Assembly: GCF_022346945.1 (NCBI RefSeq)
Contig: NZ_JAKRNI010000012.1
Location: 1-64,000 of the forward strand
DNA length: 64,000 bases
Direction of reading: 5' to 3'
Origin: Microbacterium sp. ACRRU
GTDB taxonomy: Bacteria; Actinomycetota; Actinomycetes; Actinomycetales; Microbacteriaceae
A program made the position numbers and the translations under genes. How positions within the stretch are numbered: position 1 is the stretch's first letter; every line of letters begins with the position of its first letter. The notes under the pieces are model-generated. The model was not told the DNA's origin and ran no database searches. It saw only the letters and a list, made by a program, of their open reading frames with translations. Shown piece after piece: positions 1 through 9,459 of the stretch.

Positions 1-82
1 GTTCGGGCCGAACCCGGCCCCCGCGCCCCGGCTCGAACCCGGCCCGAACCCAGCGCGAAAGCCCGGATGCGCGCCTCACCCC

Positions 83-1609
83 TCAGGCGTCGGCGAACGT
101 CAGGAACCCGGTGACGATGAGCTCGCGCACCCGCGCGAGGATGTCGGCGCGGAGCTCGTCGGCATCCACCTCGAGCAACTGTGCGATCGCGCCGACGAGA
201 GCGCCCACCGGCAGGTCGCCGTCGCAGGCCCCGACGAGCGCGGCGAGCGCGGAGTCCACCTCGATTGTGCGGGCGAAGCCGCCGCCCTGGCGCAGCTCGA
301 TCACCGAGGGCGACTCCTCGCCGGGGCGGTGGTGCCGTGCCTCGGTCACGTCGGGCGCGACACGCAGAATGGCGGATGCCAGCCCCTCGTCGTCGAGCAT
401 CGCGGCGCGGTCGTGGTTCTCGAGGCACGCCGCGAGGTGCGGTCCGAACACCGATTCGCCGCCACCGGCCACGCGTTCGTACCGCGCGAGCGTCGGGGCA
501 CCGGCGAGAGGACGCCGTAGCAAGACGTAGCCGAAGCCGATGCCGGTGACCCCGCGCGCCGAGAAGTCATCGAGCCACGCGTCGATGAGACGCGCGTACG
601 CGGGGGTTCCCGGGACGGTGCCCCCGTCGCGCACCCACAGCTCGGCGTACGCGAGGGGGTCGAGCACTTCGCGTTCGATGACCCACGCATCCCACGACGG
701 TCCGACCCATTCGCGCACCCGGTCCAGCCCCGACTCGCCGTCGCGGTACTCCCAGTTACCCAGGGACTGCGCGACCCCGCCCGGCGCGAGGTGCGCGCCG
801 ACGCCCGCGATGACCGAGGCAACGAGCGCGTCGCCCTCGAGACCGCCGTCGCGGTATTCGTATGCCGGCACGCCCGCGACGCGCGGGGTGATCACGAACG
901 GGGGATTGGATGCCACCCGGTCGAACACCTCGCCGTCAACGGGCTCGAAGAGCGAACCGAGCCGCGTCTCGATCCCGTCAACGTCGTTGAGCAGCGCATT
1001 CAACCGGGTGAAGCGCAGCGCGCGCTCGGAGATGTCGGTCGCGATCACACGGGGAACCAGCCGTCGCAGACGGAGGGCCTGGATGCCACAACCCGTGCCG
1101 AGGTCGAGTGCGGTTCCGCCCCGCCAGGTCACCTGCAGCCGGGCGAGGGTCTGCGAAGCGCCGCCCACGCCGAGGACGTGGTCTTCGGGCAGCGGCCCGC
1201 CGAGCGCGGCCTCGTCGAGGTCGCTCGCGATCCACCACTCCACCTCGCCCTCGGCGTCGGCGAACGGCTGCGGGCGCACGAGCACCGTCGGGGCGACGCG
1301 GTCGTCGTCCACCCGGGCCAGTCCGAGCGCGACGGCACCCTGGACGCCGAGTGACGGCAAAGCAGCCTCCGCGTCCGGCCGGGGAACAGCGACCCCCAGG
1401 CCCCACAGCCGACCCAGAACCGCAAGAGCGTCGCGGCGACCGTCGAGAACTCTCTCCGCGGGCCCTCGGAGCCCGCGGGCCACGGCGTCGTCGGCCTGGA
1501 CGCCCCAGGCGTCACGCAGCGCGGCACCCGTGAATCCGGCGGAGCGCAGATCGTCGGCGAGGGCTCGGCACAGGGTGGGGTCGGGTTCGGGGAGCACCGG
1601 TCCATTCAA
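83..1609 (-). CDS. DUF7059-type class I methyltransferase
   Basis: This 508-residue protein has a SAM-binding glycine motif (LDLGTGCGIQAL) in its middle, followed by an acidic strand end (ATDIS) and an NPPFV motif. The NPPF/Y motif is typical of N6-adenine and N5-glutamine methyltransferases. A variable N-terminal region precedes the core and an extra C-terminal domain follows it. The architecture matches a family found in actinobacteria next to the murJ cluster. The substrate cannot be told from sequence; the HemK/RsmC-like core suggests rRNA or a release-factor-like protein. It is transcribed divergently from the DUF6049 gene. The ATG start gives a normal hydrophilic N-terminus. Confidence 0.8.
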   Translation of the reverse strand: MNGPVLPEPDPTLCRALADDLRSAGFTGAALRDAWGVQADDAVARGLRGPAERVLDGRRDALAVLGRLWGLGVAVPRPDAEAALPSLGVQGAVALGLARVDDDRVAPTVLVRPQPFADAEGEVEWWIASDLDEAALGGPLPEDHVLGVGGASQTLARLQVTWRGGTALDLGTGCGIQALRLRRLVPRVIATDISERALRFTRLNALLNDVDGIETRLGSLFEPVDGEVFDRVASNPPFVITPRVAGVPAYEYRDGGLEGDALVASVIAGVGAHLAPGGVAQSLGNWEYRDGESGLDRVREWVGPSWDAWVIEREVLDPLAYAELWVRDGGTVPGTPAYARLIDAWLDDFSARGVTGIGFGYVLLRRPLAGAPTLARYERVAGGGESVFGPHLAACLENHDRAAMLDDEGLASAILRVAPDVTEARHHRPGEESPSVIELRQGGGFARTIEVDSALAALVGACDGDLPVGALVGAIAQLLEVDADELRADILARVRELIVTGFLTFADA

Positions 1610-1652
1610 CCGTCTGCGCGAGGCTATCGGGGGGCTCGAAGGTGCGCGGGCC

Positions 1653-1658
1653 TAGACT
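1653..1658 (+). promoter_or_regulatory. possible -10 element upstream of the DUF6049-murJ operon
   Basis: TAGACT lies about 40 bases upstream of the DUF6049 start in the 88-base divergent spacer. It resembles actinobacterial -10 hexamers. No clear -35 is visible, so this is tentative. Confidence 0.3.
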
Positions 1659-1697
1659 CGTCGCGGTGCGAGGCCCCCTCGCCCGACCGACGCTCGT

Positions 1698-3818
1698 ATG
1701 ACCGTGACCTCTCTGCCCTCGGGCTCACCCGTGCCGCGGCGCCCCCTCACGCGCCGGTTGCTGGCGACCCTCGCGGCGGCCGCGCTCGCCATCGGGCTGG
1801 CCATCCCGGGCGCTGCCCACGCCGCCCCCTCGACGCCGTCGCCTTCCGCGAGCACGACGCCGCCCACGCTGTCCGCGGCACCGGCGGGCAATGGCATCCT
1901 TCGCCCCGGTGAGCCCCTCACCGTCCTGGCCACACTCGCCAACCCCGCCGCGGCGCCCGTCCCGCCCGTGTCGGCGACCCTGTCGATCGGCACCGCCCCC
2001 CTCGCCGATGACGCCGACCTCTCGCGCTGGCTCGAGGGAGACGCCTCCGGGATCGCGTTGCAGCAGATCGCGACGGGGACGGTGGATGCCACGGCCTCGG
2101 GCGCGCAGACGTCGCTGTCGTTCACGGTCCCCGGGACCGACGCCTCGCTCGCCGGCCGCGGTCCCGGCGTCTACCCCGTGCTCGCGCAGACGAACGGGGG
2201 GGTACCGCTCGCTGCGCGGACCGTCGTCGTGATCCCCGCGGACGGGGCCGCCACGGCACTCGCGTTGATCGTGCCCATCACGGCGGCTCCGCGAACGAGC
2301 GGTCTGCTCACGGCCGACGAACTGGCCGACCTCACCGCCGTGGACGGCGCGCTGTCGGCGCAGCTGGACGCCGTCGACGGCTCCCTCGCGACCCTCGCGA
2401 TCGATCCCGCTATTCCCGCCGCGATCCGCGTCCTCGGCTCTGCGGCACCTCCGACGGCGGTCGCGTGGCTGCAACGGCTGCTCGCCCTCCCCAACGACCG
2501 CTTCGCGCTGCAGTTCGGCGACGCCGACCTCGCCGCTCAGATCCGCTCCGGAGTGACGACGCCGCTCACGCCCACCTCCCTGCGGGCCTACATGTCCGCG
2601 GCCGACTTCACTCAAGCGCAGGCCACGGCCACACTCCCCACCCCGGCACCGTCGCCGTCCCCCGGTGCGCCGTCCTTCCCCGACCTCGCCACGCTGCTCG
2701 ACATCGGCCCCGCAGACGCAAACGTGTTCTGGCCCGCGACGGACTCGGTGGATGCCGGGACCGTGGCCGCTCTGGGCGCTCTGAGCAGCGACGGCGACCC
2801 CGCCCGCGTCCTCGTGGCCTCGAGCAACCTCACCTCCCCTCCCGCGAGCGCCGCGTCCACGGTGGCAGGGGTTGCGACGACGGTCTACGACGCCGAGGTG
2901 TCGGCCGCCCTCACTCGTGCCGCCGGCGAGAACGACAGCGCACGACGGGGAGCGGCCCTCGCCGCGGCGTCGGGTCATCTTGCCTTCGCCCGCACGGGAG
3001 AGGCCGACCGTCCGGTCCTCGCGGTGCTCGATCGCGGCACGGATCGCTCTCGCGTGAGCCTGCGCGCGGCCCTGGGGCTGGTGGCATCCACCCCCGGATT
3101 CACGCCGTCGACCCTTGCCGCCCTGGCGGACGCGCCCGCCGCGGAGGTGACGCTCGGTGAGGCCGCGACCGACGACGCGCGCGCCGCAGACGTCACGAAT
3201 CTCCTCGCCGACGAGCAGGTGATCGACCGCTTCGCGACCGTGCTCGACGAGCCGGAGCTGCTCACCGGGCGTGAGCGCGCCGAGGTGCTGCAGGTGCTGA
3301 GCGTGTCGTGGACGGGGGATGCCGCCCGCACGGCCATCGCAGACCATCGCGCGGACACCCAGACGACGTTGGACTCCGTCGGCATCCTGTCCTCCGACTT
3401 CCGGCTCGTGAGTTCGAGCGCTCCGCTGAGGCCATGGGTGCGCAACGATCTTCCCTGGCCGATCTCGGTCGTGCTGCGTGCTCAGCCCGACGATGCGCGA
3501 CTGCGCGTGCAGGCGAACACCGAGATCGATGCCCAGGCCTCGGCGAACACGCGCGCCGAGGTGCCCGTCGAGGCGCGTATCGCCAACGGCGAGGTCGGCG
3601 TCGCCATGCAGCTCTACAGCCCCACGGGCGAGCCGATCGGCGCGCGCCAGAGCGTGCAGGTCGAGGTGCGCGCCGAGTGGGAGAGCATCGGGCTCTTCGT
3701 CATCATCGGGCTCGTGGTGGTGTTCCTCAGCGTCGGCGTAGTGCGCACGATCGCGCATCGTCGGCGCGCGCACGCGGAGGAATCGGCCCCCGAGACGGAT
3801 CAGGAGATCAGGACGTGA
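1698..3818 (+). CDS. DUF6049 family secreted/membrane-anchored protein
   Basis: This 706-residue protein has an N-terminal signal peptide (basic residues, an Ala/Leu-rich core ending GAAHA). A long Ala/Pro/Thr-rich extracytoplasmic region follows. One C-terminal transmembrane helix (about residues 670-692) and a short basic cytoplasmic tail end the protein. Its stop codon overlaps the murJ start (GTGA), so the two are translationally coupled. Actinobacterial genomes often carry such a protein directly before murJ. The context implies a role at the cell envelope, perhaps assisting lipid II handling, but no catalytic motif is visible and the function is not established. Confidence 0.8.
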   Translation: MTVTSLPSGSPVPRRPLTRRLLATLAAAALAIGLAIPGAAHAAPSTPSPSASTTPPTLSAAPAGNGILRPGEPLTVLATLANPAAAPVPPVSATLSIGTAPLADDADLSRWLEGDASGIALQQIATGTVDATASGAQTSLSFTVPGTDASLAGRGPGVYPVLAQTNGGVPLAARTVVVIPADGAATALALIVPITAAPRTSGLLTADELADLTAVDGALSAQLDAVDGSLATLAIDPAIPAAIRVLGSAAPPTAVAWLQRLLALPNDRFALQFGDADLAAQIRSGVTTPLTPTSLRAYMSAADFTQAQATATLPTPAPSPSPGAPSFPDLATLLDIGPADANVFWPATDSVDAGTVAALGALSSDGDPARVLVASSNLTSPPASAASTVAGVATTVYDAEVSAALTRAAGENDSARRGAALAAASGHLAFARTGEADRPVLAVLDRGTDRSRVSLRAALGLVASTPGFTPSTLAALADAPAAEVTLGEAATDDARAADVTNLLADEQVIDRFATVLDEPELLTGRERAEVLQVLSVSWTGDAARTAIADHRADTQTTLDSVGILSSDFRLVSSSAPLRPWVRNDLPWPISVVLRAQPDDARLRVQANTEIDAQASANTRAEVPVEARIANGEVGVAMQLYSPTGEPIGARQSVQVEVRAEWESIGLFVIIGLVVVFLSVGVVRTIAHRRRAHAEESAPETDQEIRT

Positions 3819-5413
3819 GCAGTATCGGGCGGGCCAGCGTGCTCATCGGGGCGGGGACCATCGTCTCGCGCGTGAGCGGTCTGGTGCGCACGATCGTGCT
3901 GGTCGCGGCGATCGGCTCGATCAGCGGTGCGGGCGACGCGTTCGCTGTCGCGAACCAGCTGCCGAACAACATCTACGCGATCATCTCGACCGGTCTGCTC
4001 ACCGCGGTCGTCGTGCCGCAGATCGTCAAAGCCGCGGCACACGCCGACGGCGGCCAGGCCTTCATTTCGAAGCTCTTCACCCTCGGAACGGTCGGCTTGC
4101 TGGGGGCGACCGCACTGGCGATGATCGCCGCGCCGCTGCTCGTGCAGGTGTACGCCAGCCGGTTCACCCCCGACCAGCTCGCCCTGTCGACGGCGTTCGC
4201 GTACTGGTGCCTCCCGCAGGTGTTCTTCTACGGCCTCTACGCGCTGCTCGGCGAGATCCTCAACGCGCGGCGCGTCTTTGGGCCCTACACGTGGGCACCG
4301 ATCGTGAACAACATCGTCTCGATCGCGGGCTTCGGCCTGTTCATCCTGCTGTTCGGGGGCCCGCAGACCCTGGTGGATGCCTGGACCCCGGGGATGATCG
4401 CCGTGCTCGCCGGAACCGCGACCGGCGGAATCATCGTGCAAACGCTGGTGCTGCTGTTCTTCTGGCGCCGGGCGGGCCTCGCCCTGCGTCCGGACTTCCA
4501 GTGGAGGGGCGTGGGCCTGCGGCACATCGGTCGGCTCGCCGGGTGGACGTTTCTCATGGTGGTCGCGGGTCAGCTCGCGGGCGTGGTGCAGTCGAACGTG
4601 CTCTCCGGAGCGTCGGGGGAGGACCCCGCGATCTTCGCGTCGCAGAACGCGTGGCTGCTGTTCATGCTGCCGTACTCGATCATCGTGCTCTCGATCGGGA
4701 CGCCCTACTTCACGCAACTCAGCGAGCACGCCGCTGCCGGCCGAGACGACGACGTCCGCGCCGACATCTCGCGCAGCATCCGCACCCTGGGGTTCTTCAT
4801 CGTCGCGGCCACCGCGGCCCTCGCCGTCGCCGCCGTGCCCGCGAGCCGCATCTTCACCAACGGTCCCGAGCAGGCCGCGGCCGCCGCTCCGGTGCTCCTG
4901 TGCTTCCTGGTGTGCCTCGTGCCCCTCGCGGTGCTGTTCGTCGTGCAGCGCACGTTCTACGCCTACAACGACACCCGCACGCCGTTCTTCTTCACGCTGC
5001 TGCAGTGCGTGCTCGTCGCCGGTGGCGCGCTCGGCGCGGGGGTCGTCCTCGAACGCGGAGAGCTGGCCGCGGGGGTCGCGCTCACGCAGTCGATCGCCAG
5101 CATCGTGCAGGTCGTGGTGGCCACCGCGCTGCTGCACCGTCGACTGTCCGGCATCGGAACGGCCTCGTGGATGCGCGCCCTCGTGATGTTCACGCTCGCC
5201 GCCCTCCCGGCCGCCGCCGCCGGATTCGGCGTCCTCCTCCTTCTCGGCGGTCCCGGTGGATGGACTTCGGACAGTGCCCTCGCGGGCGCCGTCGGAGCCG
5301 GGATCATCGGCTCTGTCGTGCTGGCGGTGTACGTCGGCATCCTCGCCCTGTTCCGAACGCCCGAGCTCGCGCCCGCGCTGGCCCTGGCTCGACGCCTCGT
5401 CCCCAAGCGCTAG
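3815..5413 (+). CDS. murJ: MurJ lipid II flippase
   Basis: This 532-residue polytopic protein has about 14 hydrophobic helices and belongs to the MVF/MurJ family. It starts with the family pattern of an Ala/Gly-rich first helix followed by ISRVSGLVR-like residues (here VSRVSGLVR). MurJ flips lipid-linked peptidoglycan precursor across the cytoplasmic membrane. The GTG start at 3815 overlaps the upstream stop codon and leaves the first helix intact. In mycobacteria MurJ carries a long cytoplasmic pseudokinase tail regulated by PknB; this protein ends soon after the last helix and lacks it. Confidence 0.93.
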   Translation: MSSIGRASVLIGAGTIVSRVSGLVRTIVLVAAIGSISGAGDAFAVANQLPNNIYAIISTGLLTAVVVPQIVKAAAHADGGQAFISKLFTLGTVGLLGATALAMIAAPLLVQVYASRFTPDQLALSTAFAYWCLPQVFFYGLYALLGEILNARRVFGPYTWAPIVNNIVSIAGFGLFILLFGGPQTLVDAWTPGMIAVLAGTATGGIIVQTLVLLFFWRRAGLALRPDFQWRGVGLRHIGRLAGWTFLMVVAGQLAGVVQSNVLSGASGEDPAIFASQNAWLLFMLPYSIIVLSIGTPYFTQLSEHAAAGRDDDVRADISRSIRTLGFFIVAATAALAVAAVPASRIFTNGPEQAAAAAPVLLCFLVCLVPLAVLFVVQRTFYAYNDTRTPFFFTLLQCVLVAGGALGAGVVLERGELAAGVALTQSIASIVQVVVATALLHRRLSGIGTASWMRALVMFTLAALPAAAAGFGVLLLLGGPGGWTSDSALAGAVGAGIIGSVVLAVYVGILALFRTPELAPALALARRLVPKR

Positions 5414-5486
5414 ACCCCGCTCAACGGAATACCCCGGGGCTAGCATGGGTTTCATCCGACGGAATCAACGAAGGGAACGCGCCACC

Positions 5487-6473
5487 GTGCGTCACGTCAT
5501 CATCATCGGATCGGGCCCGGCCGGGTACACGGCCGCCATCTACGCCGCCCGAGCGAACCTCGAACCCCTCGTCGTCGCGAGTTCCGTCGAAGCCGGCGGC
5601 GAGCTCATGAACACCACCGAGGTCGAGAACTTCCCCGGCTTCCCCGAAGGCATCCAGGGTCCCGACCTCATGGCCAAGATGCAGGCCCAGGCCGAGCGTT
5701 TCGGCGCCGAAGTGCTGTACGACGACGTCGTGTCGCTCGAGCTCGACGGGCCCGTCAAGAAGGTCACGCTGGGAAGCGGGAAGGTCCACGAGGCTGCGTC
5801 GATCATCTACGCGACGGGGTCGGCCTACCGCAAGCTCGGCCTCGAGGGCGAAGAGCGTCTTTCGGGCCGTGGCGTCTCCTGGTGCGCCACGTGCGACGGC
5901 TTCTTCTTCCGTGAGCGCACGATCGCTGTCGTGGGCGGCGGCGACTCGGCCATGGAAGAGGCGAACTTCCTCACCAAGTTCGCCTCCAAGGTCTACGTCA
6001 TCCACCGCAAGGACTCGCTGCGCGCCTCGAAGATCATGCAGGAGCGCGCCTTCGCCAACCCGAAGATCGAGTTCATCTGGAACAGCGAGGTCGCCGACAT
6101 CCTGGGCGACGAGGCCGTGAACGGCCTGCGCCTGCGCTCGACCGTCGACGGCTCCGAGCGCGACCTCGAGATCGAGGGCCTGTTCGTCGCGATCGGCAAC
6201 GACCCGCGCACGCATCTCGTGCACGACAAGCTCGAACTCACCTCCCAGGGCACGATCTGGGTCGACGGTCGCTCCTCGCGCACGTCGGTCGAGGGTGTCT
6301 TCGCCGCGGGCGACGTGATCGACCCCACCTACCGCCAGGCCATCACGGCAGCCGGCAGCGGCACCGTGGCTGCGCTCGACGTGGAACACTTCCTCGCCGG
6401 ACGCGGAGAAGCGGGCGAGCCCGCCGTCGCCGACAGCCCCATCGAGGGACTGCCCGACGCTGCTGTCGTCTAA
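5487..6473 (+). CDS. trxB: thioredoxin-disulfide reductase
   Basis: This is a 328-residue FAD/NADPH flavoenzyme that reduces thioredoxin. The FAD-binding GSGPAGYTAA motif is near the N-terminus and the redox-active pair is C133-A-T-C136. An NADPH-binding GGGDSAMEEA motif follows, and a C-terminal FAD motif (GVFAAGDV) completes the enzyme. The GTG start at 5487 is chosen because it sits behind a GAAGGGA ribosome-binding site and begins directly with the FAD-binding strand. An in-frame ATG at 5445 would add an atypical basic extension. trxA follows after about 60 bases, giving a complete thioredoxin system. Confidence 0.96.
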   Translation: MRHVIIIGSGPAGYTAAIYAARANLEPLVVASSVEAGGELMNTTEVENFPGFPEGIQGPDLMAKMQAQAERFGAEVLYDDVVSLELDGPVKKVTLGSGKVHEAASIIYATGSAYRKLGLEGEERLSGRGVSWCATCDGFFFRERTIAVVGGGDSAMEEANFLTKFASKVYVIHRKDSLRASKIMQERAFANPKIEFIWNSEVADILGDEAVNGLRLRSTVDGSERDLEIEGLFVAIGNDPRTHLVHDKLELTSQGTIWVDGRSSRTSVEGVFAAGDVIDPTYRQAITAAGSGTVAALDVEHFLAGRGEAGEPAVADSPIEGLPDAAVV

Positions 6474-6535
6474 GGAATAGACCTGCGCCCATCGGGGTTT
6501 CACCCGGTGACGCTTTCACCTAAGGAGAAATGCAC

Positions 6536-6859
6536 ATGACCGCCAAGGCGACGACCAGCGCGACCTTCGAGCAGGACGTCCTGCAGGCCGAAGGACCCGT
6601 CCTCGTGGACTTCTGGGCCGAGTGGTGCGGACCGTGTCGTATGGTCGCCCCCGTCCTCGACGAGATCCAGTCCGAGAACGCGGACAAGATCACCGTCCTC
6701 AAGCTCAACGTGGACGAGAACCCCGACCTCGCGATGAAGTACCAGATCACCTCGATCCCCGCGATGAAGGTCTTCCAGGGTGGTGAGGTCAAGACGACCA
6801 TCATCGGCGCCAAGCCCAAGTACGCCCTCGAGGCCGACCTCAAGCCGTTCCTCGGCTGA
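6536..6859 (+). CDS. trxA: thioredoxin
   Basis: This 107-residue protein has the canonical active site W30-C31-G32-P33-C34 and the cis-proline segment (TSIPAMKVF). It is the disulfide reductant served by the neighbouring TrxB. Two ATGs are close together. The one at 6536 is preferred because AAGGAG at 6522-6527 lies 8 bases upstream, whereas the ATG at 6530 would be only 2 bases from it. A strong terminator follows. Confidence 0.95.
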   Translation: MTAKATTSATFEQDVLQAEGPVLVDFWAEWCGPCRMVAPVLDEIQSENADKITVLKLNVDENPDLAMKYQITSIPAMKVFQGGEVKTTIIGAKPKYALEADLKPFLG

Positions 6860-6873
6860 CGATCGCTTCGCTG

Positions 6874-6908
6874 AAAGCCCCCGGCATCCTCACGATGTCG
6901 GGGGCTTT
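6874..6908 (+). terminator. intrinsic terminator after trxA
   Basis: A 15-base stem (AAAGCCCCCGGCATC pairing with GATGTCGGGGGCTTT, one G-U pair) closes a 5-base loop. It begins 15 bases after the trxA stop codon and ends the trxB-trxA transcript. Confidence 0.85.
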
Positions 6909-7109
6909 CGCTGTGTGTGGATGCCATCGCCCTACGCGAAACGGCAGTTGCTGAATCGCTCGGGAGGGGATGCGAGCGGCAGGGGCTCGAGCCGCCCCGA
7001 TCGTCCGCGCTCCGCGCGTCAACGAGACGTGGTTGTCATGCATCTTGCTGCCCTGACGGCGCCGACGTGTGTTGCTGCACCCCGCCGGCCACAGGCCTGT
7101 GTGAGGGCC

Positions 7110-7460
7110 CTAGGAGGCGTCCAGGCGCACGGAAGCGTCCCACCGACGGTGAGGCTCGTCGTCACCGAGAATGCGCCACACGGCGCGCGTGAGAGCCGGG
7201 TAGTCGAGAGCGATCTGGCGTAGGACGCGGTAGTTGCGTGAACGGTTGGGACGGACACCACCGTTCTCGGCGATGTTCTCCGCCCGAAGCGTGAGGACCA
7301 CCAGTTCGTCGACGCTCGGCAGGTCGTCCATGAACTCCCACGGGTCTTCTCCGCCACGAAGGCGCTCATGAATGAGGACGGCGAGTTCATCGGAGGCTTC
7401 CGCTCGCAACAGCTCGAGACTGGCGCGGCGGCGAGGGCTCTGGTCGTTCGCGGTCACCAA
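7110..7460 (-). CDS. small conserved hypothetical protein downstream of parB
   Basis: This 116-residue, charged, soluble protein has no recognisable catalytic motif. It carries a basic stretch near its N-terminus (SPRRRASLELL), an acidic middle (DDLPSVDEL) and predicted helices. It lies about 80 bases behind parB on the same strand, with a G+C-rich hairpin between them. Its codon usage and open frame are consistent with a real gene. Its function is unknown. Confidence 0.6.
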   Translation of the reverse strand: MVTANDQSPRRRASLELLRAEASDELAVLIHERLRGGEDPWEFMDDLPSVDELVVLTLRAENIAENGGVRPNRSRNYRVLRQIALDYPALTRAVWRILGDDEPHRRWDASVRLDAS

Positions 7461-7489
7461 TCAAGCCTACGTCGGCCTTCCGACACCGG

Positions 7490-7513
7490 CACGGCCGGGG
7501 AGACCCGGCCGTG
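7490..7513 (-). terminator. hairpin after parB
   Basis: Perfect 10-bp arms (CACGGCCGGG / CCCGGCCGTG) enclose a 4-base loop just past the parB stop. There is no T-tract on either side, so it may be a weak terminator or an RNA-stabilising hairpin for parAB. Confidence 0.5.
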
Positions 7514-7539
7514 TCTGCCGACCGGAGAAAGTCCGGCCG

Positions 7540-8535
7540 TCAGCCGGTGTAGCCCTCTTCCCCGAGCACCGCGAGGATCCGATTGAGATCCTGGATAGTT
7601 GCGAAATCTATGCTGATCTGGCCTTTTCTCGCGGTCAAAGAGACTCGCACCTTGGTATCGAACCGATCGCCGAGGCGGTCGGCGATGTCGTCCAGACCCG
7701 AACGCCGCGACCCGGCCTTCGGCTTCTGACGAACCGGCGCCACGCCGGGCATCTTCGCCGCGGCCTCGGCAGCGCGCACCGACAGGTCTTCGTTGACGAT
7801 CTTGTCCGCGAGCTTCTGCATCTCACGCGGGTCGTCGAGAGAAAGGATGGCACGGGCGTGGCCGGCGCTGAGCACCCCCGCCGCCACACGTTGCTGCACG
7901 GGAACCGGGAGTTTCAGCAGACGGATGGTGTTGCTGATCTGCGGACGGGAACGTCCGATCCGCGTCGCGAGCTCCTCCTGCGTGATTCCGAAATCCTCGA
8001 GAAGCTGCTGGTAGGCCGAAGCCTCTTCGAGAGGGTTGAGCTGCGACCGATGCAGATTCTCGAGAAGAGCGTCGCGAAGGAGGTACTCGTCCTCCGTCTC
8101 GCGAACCACCGCGGGGATCGACGTCAGGCCCGCCTCGCGCGATGCGCGCGTGCGTCGCTCGCCCATGATGAGCTCATAGGTGCCATCGCCCTTGTCTCGC
8201 ACGACCACGGGCTGGAGCACACCGAATTCGCGCACCGAGTGCACCAGTTCGGCGAGATCTTCCGGATCGAAGTGCGTGCGCGGCTGACGTGGGTTCGGCA
8301 CGATCGACGCCGGGTCGATATGCACGAGACGTGCGCCCGGAACCGAAACGAGCTCCGTCGCCTCGACGTCTTCCGTCTCCGTTGCAGAAGCGCGGGCTTT
8401 CGAGCGCGATGTCTTGGTCGACCCCTCGGATGCCGCGGCGCCCGGGAAGAAGACATCGACGGGGCGTGCCTCGGTCGATTCCGCGGTGGGGATAAGGGCA
8501 CCGATGCCGCGGCCCAGTCCGGTTCTCTTGGCCAT
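7540..8535 (-). CDS. parB: chromosome partitioning protein ParB
   Basis: This 331-residue ParB/Spo0J protein binds parS and spreads as a CTP-dependent sliding clamp. It has the N-terminal start typical of the family (MAKRTGLGRGIGALIP) and the NPRQPR motif at 81-86. The CTP-binding GERRTRA motif is at 125-131. A helix-turn-helix follows (about 180-215), and a C-terminal dimerisation domain ends the protein. Its ATG shares one base with the parA stop, so parA and parB are coupled. Its targets are the parS sites upstream of parA. Confidence 0.97.
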   Translation of the reverse strand: MAKRTGLGRGIGALIPTAESTEARPVDVFFPGAAASEGSTKTSRSKARASATETEDVEATELVSVPGARLVHIDPASIVPNPRQPRTHFDPEDLAELVHSVREFGVLQPVVVRDKGDGTYELIMGERRTRASREAGLTSIPAVVRETEDEYLLRDALLENLHRSQLNPLEEASAYQQLLEDFGITQEELATRIGRSRPQISNTIRLLKLPVPVQQRVAAGVLSAGHARAILSLDDPREMQKLADKIVNEDLSVRAAEAAAKMPGVAPVRQKPKAGSRRSGLDDIADRLGDRFDTKVRVSLTARKGQISIDFATIQDLNRILAVLGEEGYTG

Positions 8536-9452
8536 CAGTCTTCCTTCATGGTGGTGTCTCGGCCCACGATCTCGACCGCTGCCTCGCGATAGGCGATCGC
8601 TCCCGCTGAGTGGCCATCGTAGGCGATGACCGTCTGTCCAAAGCTCGGCGCCTCCGACACGCGCACAGAACGCGGGATCACCGTGCGCAGCACCTCGTCG
8701 GAGAAGTGCTCTCGCACCTCATCGGCGACCTGCTGAGCAAGGCGCGTGCGCCCGTCGTACATCGTGAGCAGAATCGTCGAGACATGCAGCGCCGGATTCA
8801 GGTGCTTCTGGATCATCTGTACGCTGCCGAGCAGTTGACTCAGGCCTTCGAGCGCGTAGTACTCGCACTGGATAGGGATGAGCACCTCATCGGCGGCCGT
8901 AAACGCGTTGATGGTGAGCAACCCCAGCGACGGCGGGCAGTCGATGATGACGAAATCCAGATGGTTTCCCTCGTCCGCGAGGTAGTCCCGTAGCGCACCC
9001 CGGAGACGGTGCTCGCGGGCCACCTGTGACACGAGCTCGATCTCCGCTCCCGCGAGATGGATGGTGCTCGGAGCGCACAGGAGGTTGGGGGACTCGGGGC
9101 TCGTCTGGATGATGTCCGAGAGGGGGAACTCGTCAATCAGGACGTCATAGATGCTGGCGGTGTCCGCGTTGTGAGGAACGCCGAGCGCCGTCGAAGCGTT
9201 GCCCTGCGGATCCAAGTCGATGACCAGGACCTTCGCCCCCAGCGAGGCGAGAGCGGCAGAGATGTTGACGGCCGTCGTGGTCTTCCCGACGCCACCCTTC
9301 TGGTTCGACACCGTGAACACGCGGGTACGCCCCGACAAGGTCACCTCCACAGCCTCCAGTGCTCGGCGCCGGGCCGAAAGATCGGCGAGCTCTCGTGCAA
9401 TGGGGGAGTCCTCGAAGGAGGGGGAGCCGGACGACGCACCGGACTGTTTCAC
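8535..9452 (-). CDS. parA: chromosome partitioning ATPase ParA
   Basis: This 305-residue ParA/Soj Walker ATPase drives origin segregation with ParB. The deviant Walker A motif KGGVGKT is at residues 52-58, the A' motif is VIDLDPQGN, and Walker B is VIIDCPPSLG. A 45-residue N-terminal extension precedes the ATPase core. The GTG start at 9452 has AAGGAG (9463-9468 on this strand) 10 bases upstream. The start codon lies inside a perfect parS palindrome, so ParB bound there would cover the translation start region and probably the promoter, suggesting autoregulation. Confidence 0.97.
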   Translation of the reverse strand: MKQSGASSGSPSFEDSPIARELADLSARRRALEAVEVTLSGRTRVFTVSNQKGGVGKTTTAVNISAALASLGAKVLVIDLDPQGNASTALGVPHNADTASIYDVLIDEFPLSDIIQTSPESPNLLCAPSTIHLAGAEIELVSQVAREHRLRGALRDYLADEGNHLDFVIIDCPPSLGLLTINAFTAADEVLIPIQCEYYALEGLSQLLGSVQMIQKHLNPALHVSTILLTMYDGRTRLAQQVADEVREHFSDEVLRTVIPRSVRVSEAPSFGQTVIAYDGHSAGAIAYREAAVEIVGRDTTMKED

Positions 9453-9459
9453 GTGAAAC
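9446..9459. other. parS site overlapping the parA start codon
   Basis: This is a perfect 14-bp palindrome GTTTCACGTGAAAC, identical to the core of the conserved bacterial parS. The parA GTG start is formed by its central bases read on the minus strand. Confidence 0.93.

Noticed and set aside
1..82. G+C-rich repeats of CCGAACCCGG type at the left edge.
   Set aside because: Too short and too compositionally biased to call a feature; no gene or clear hairpin with a tail is visible.
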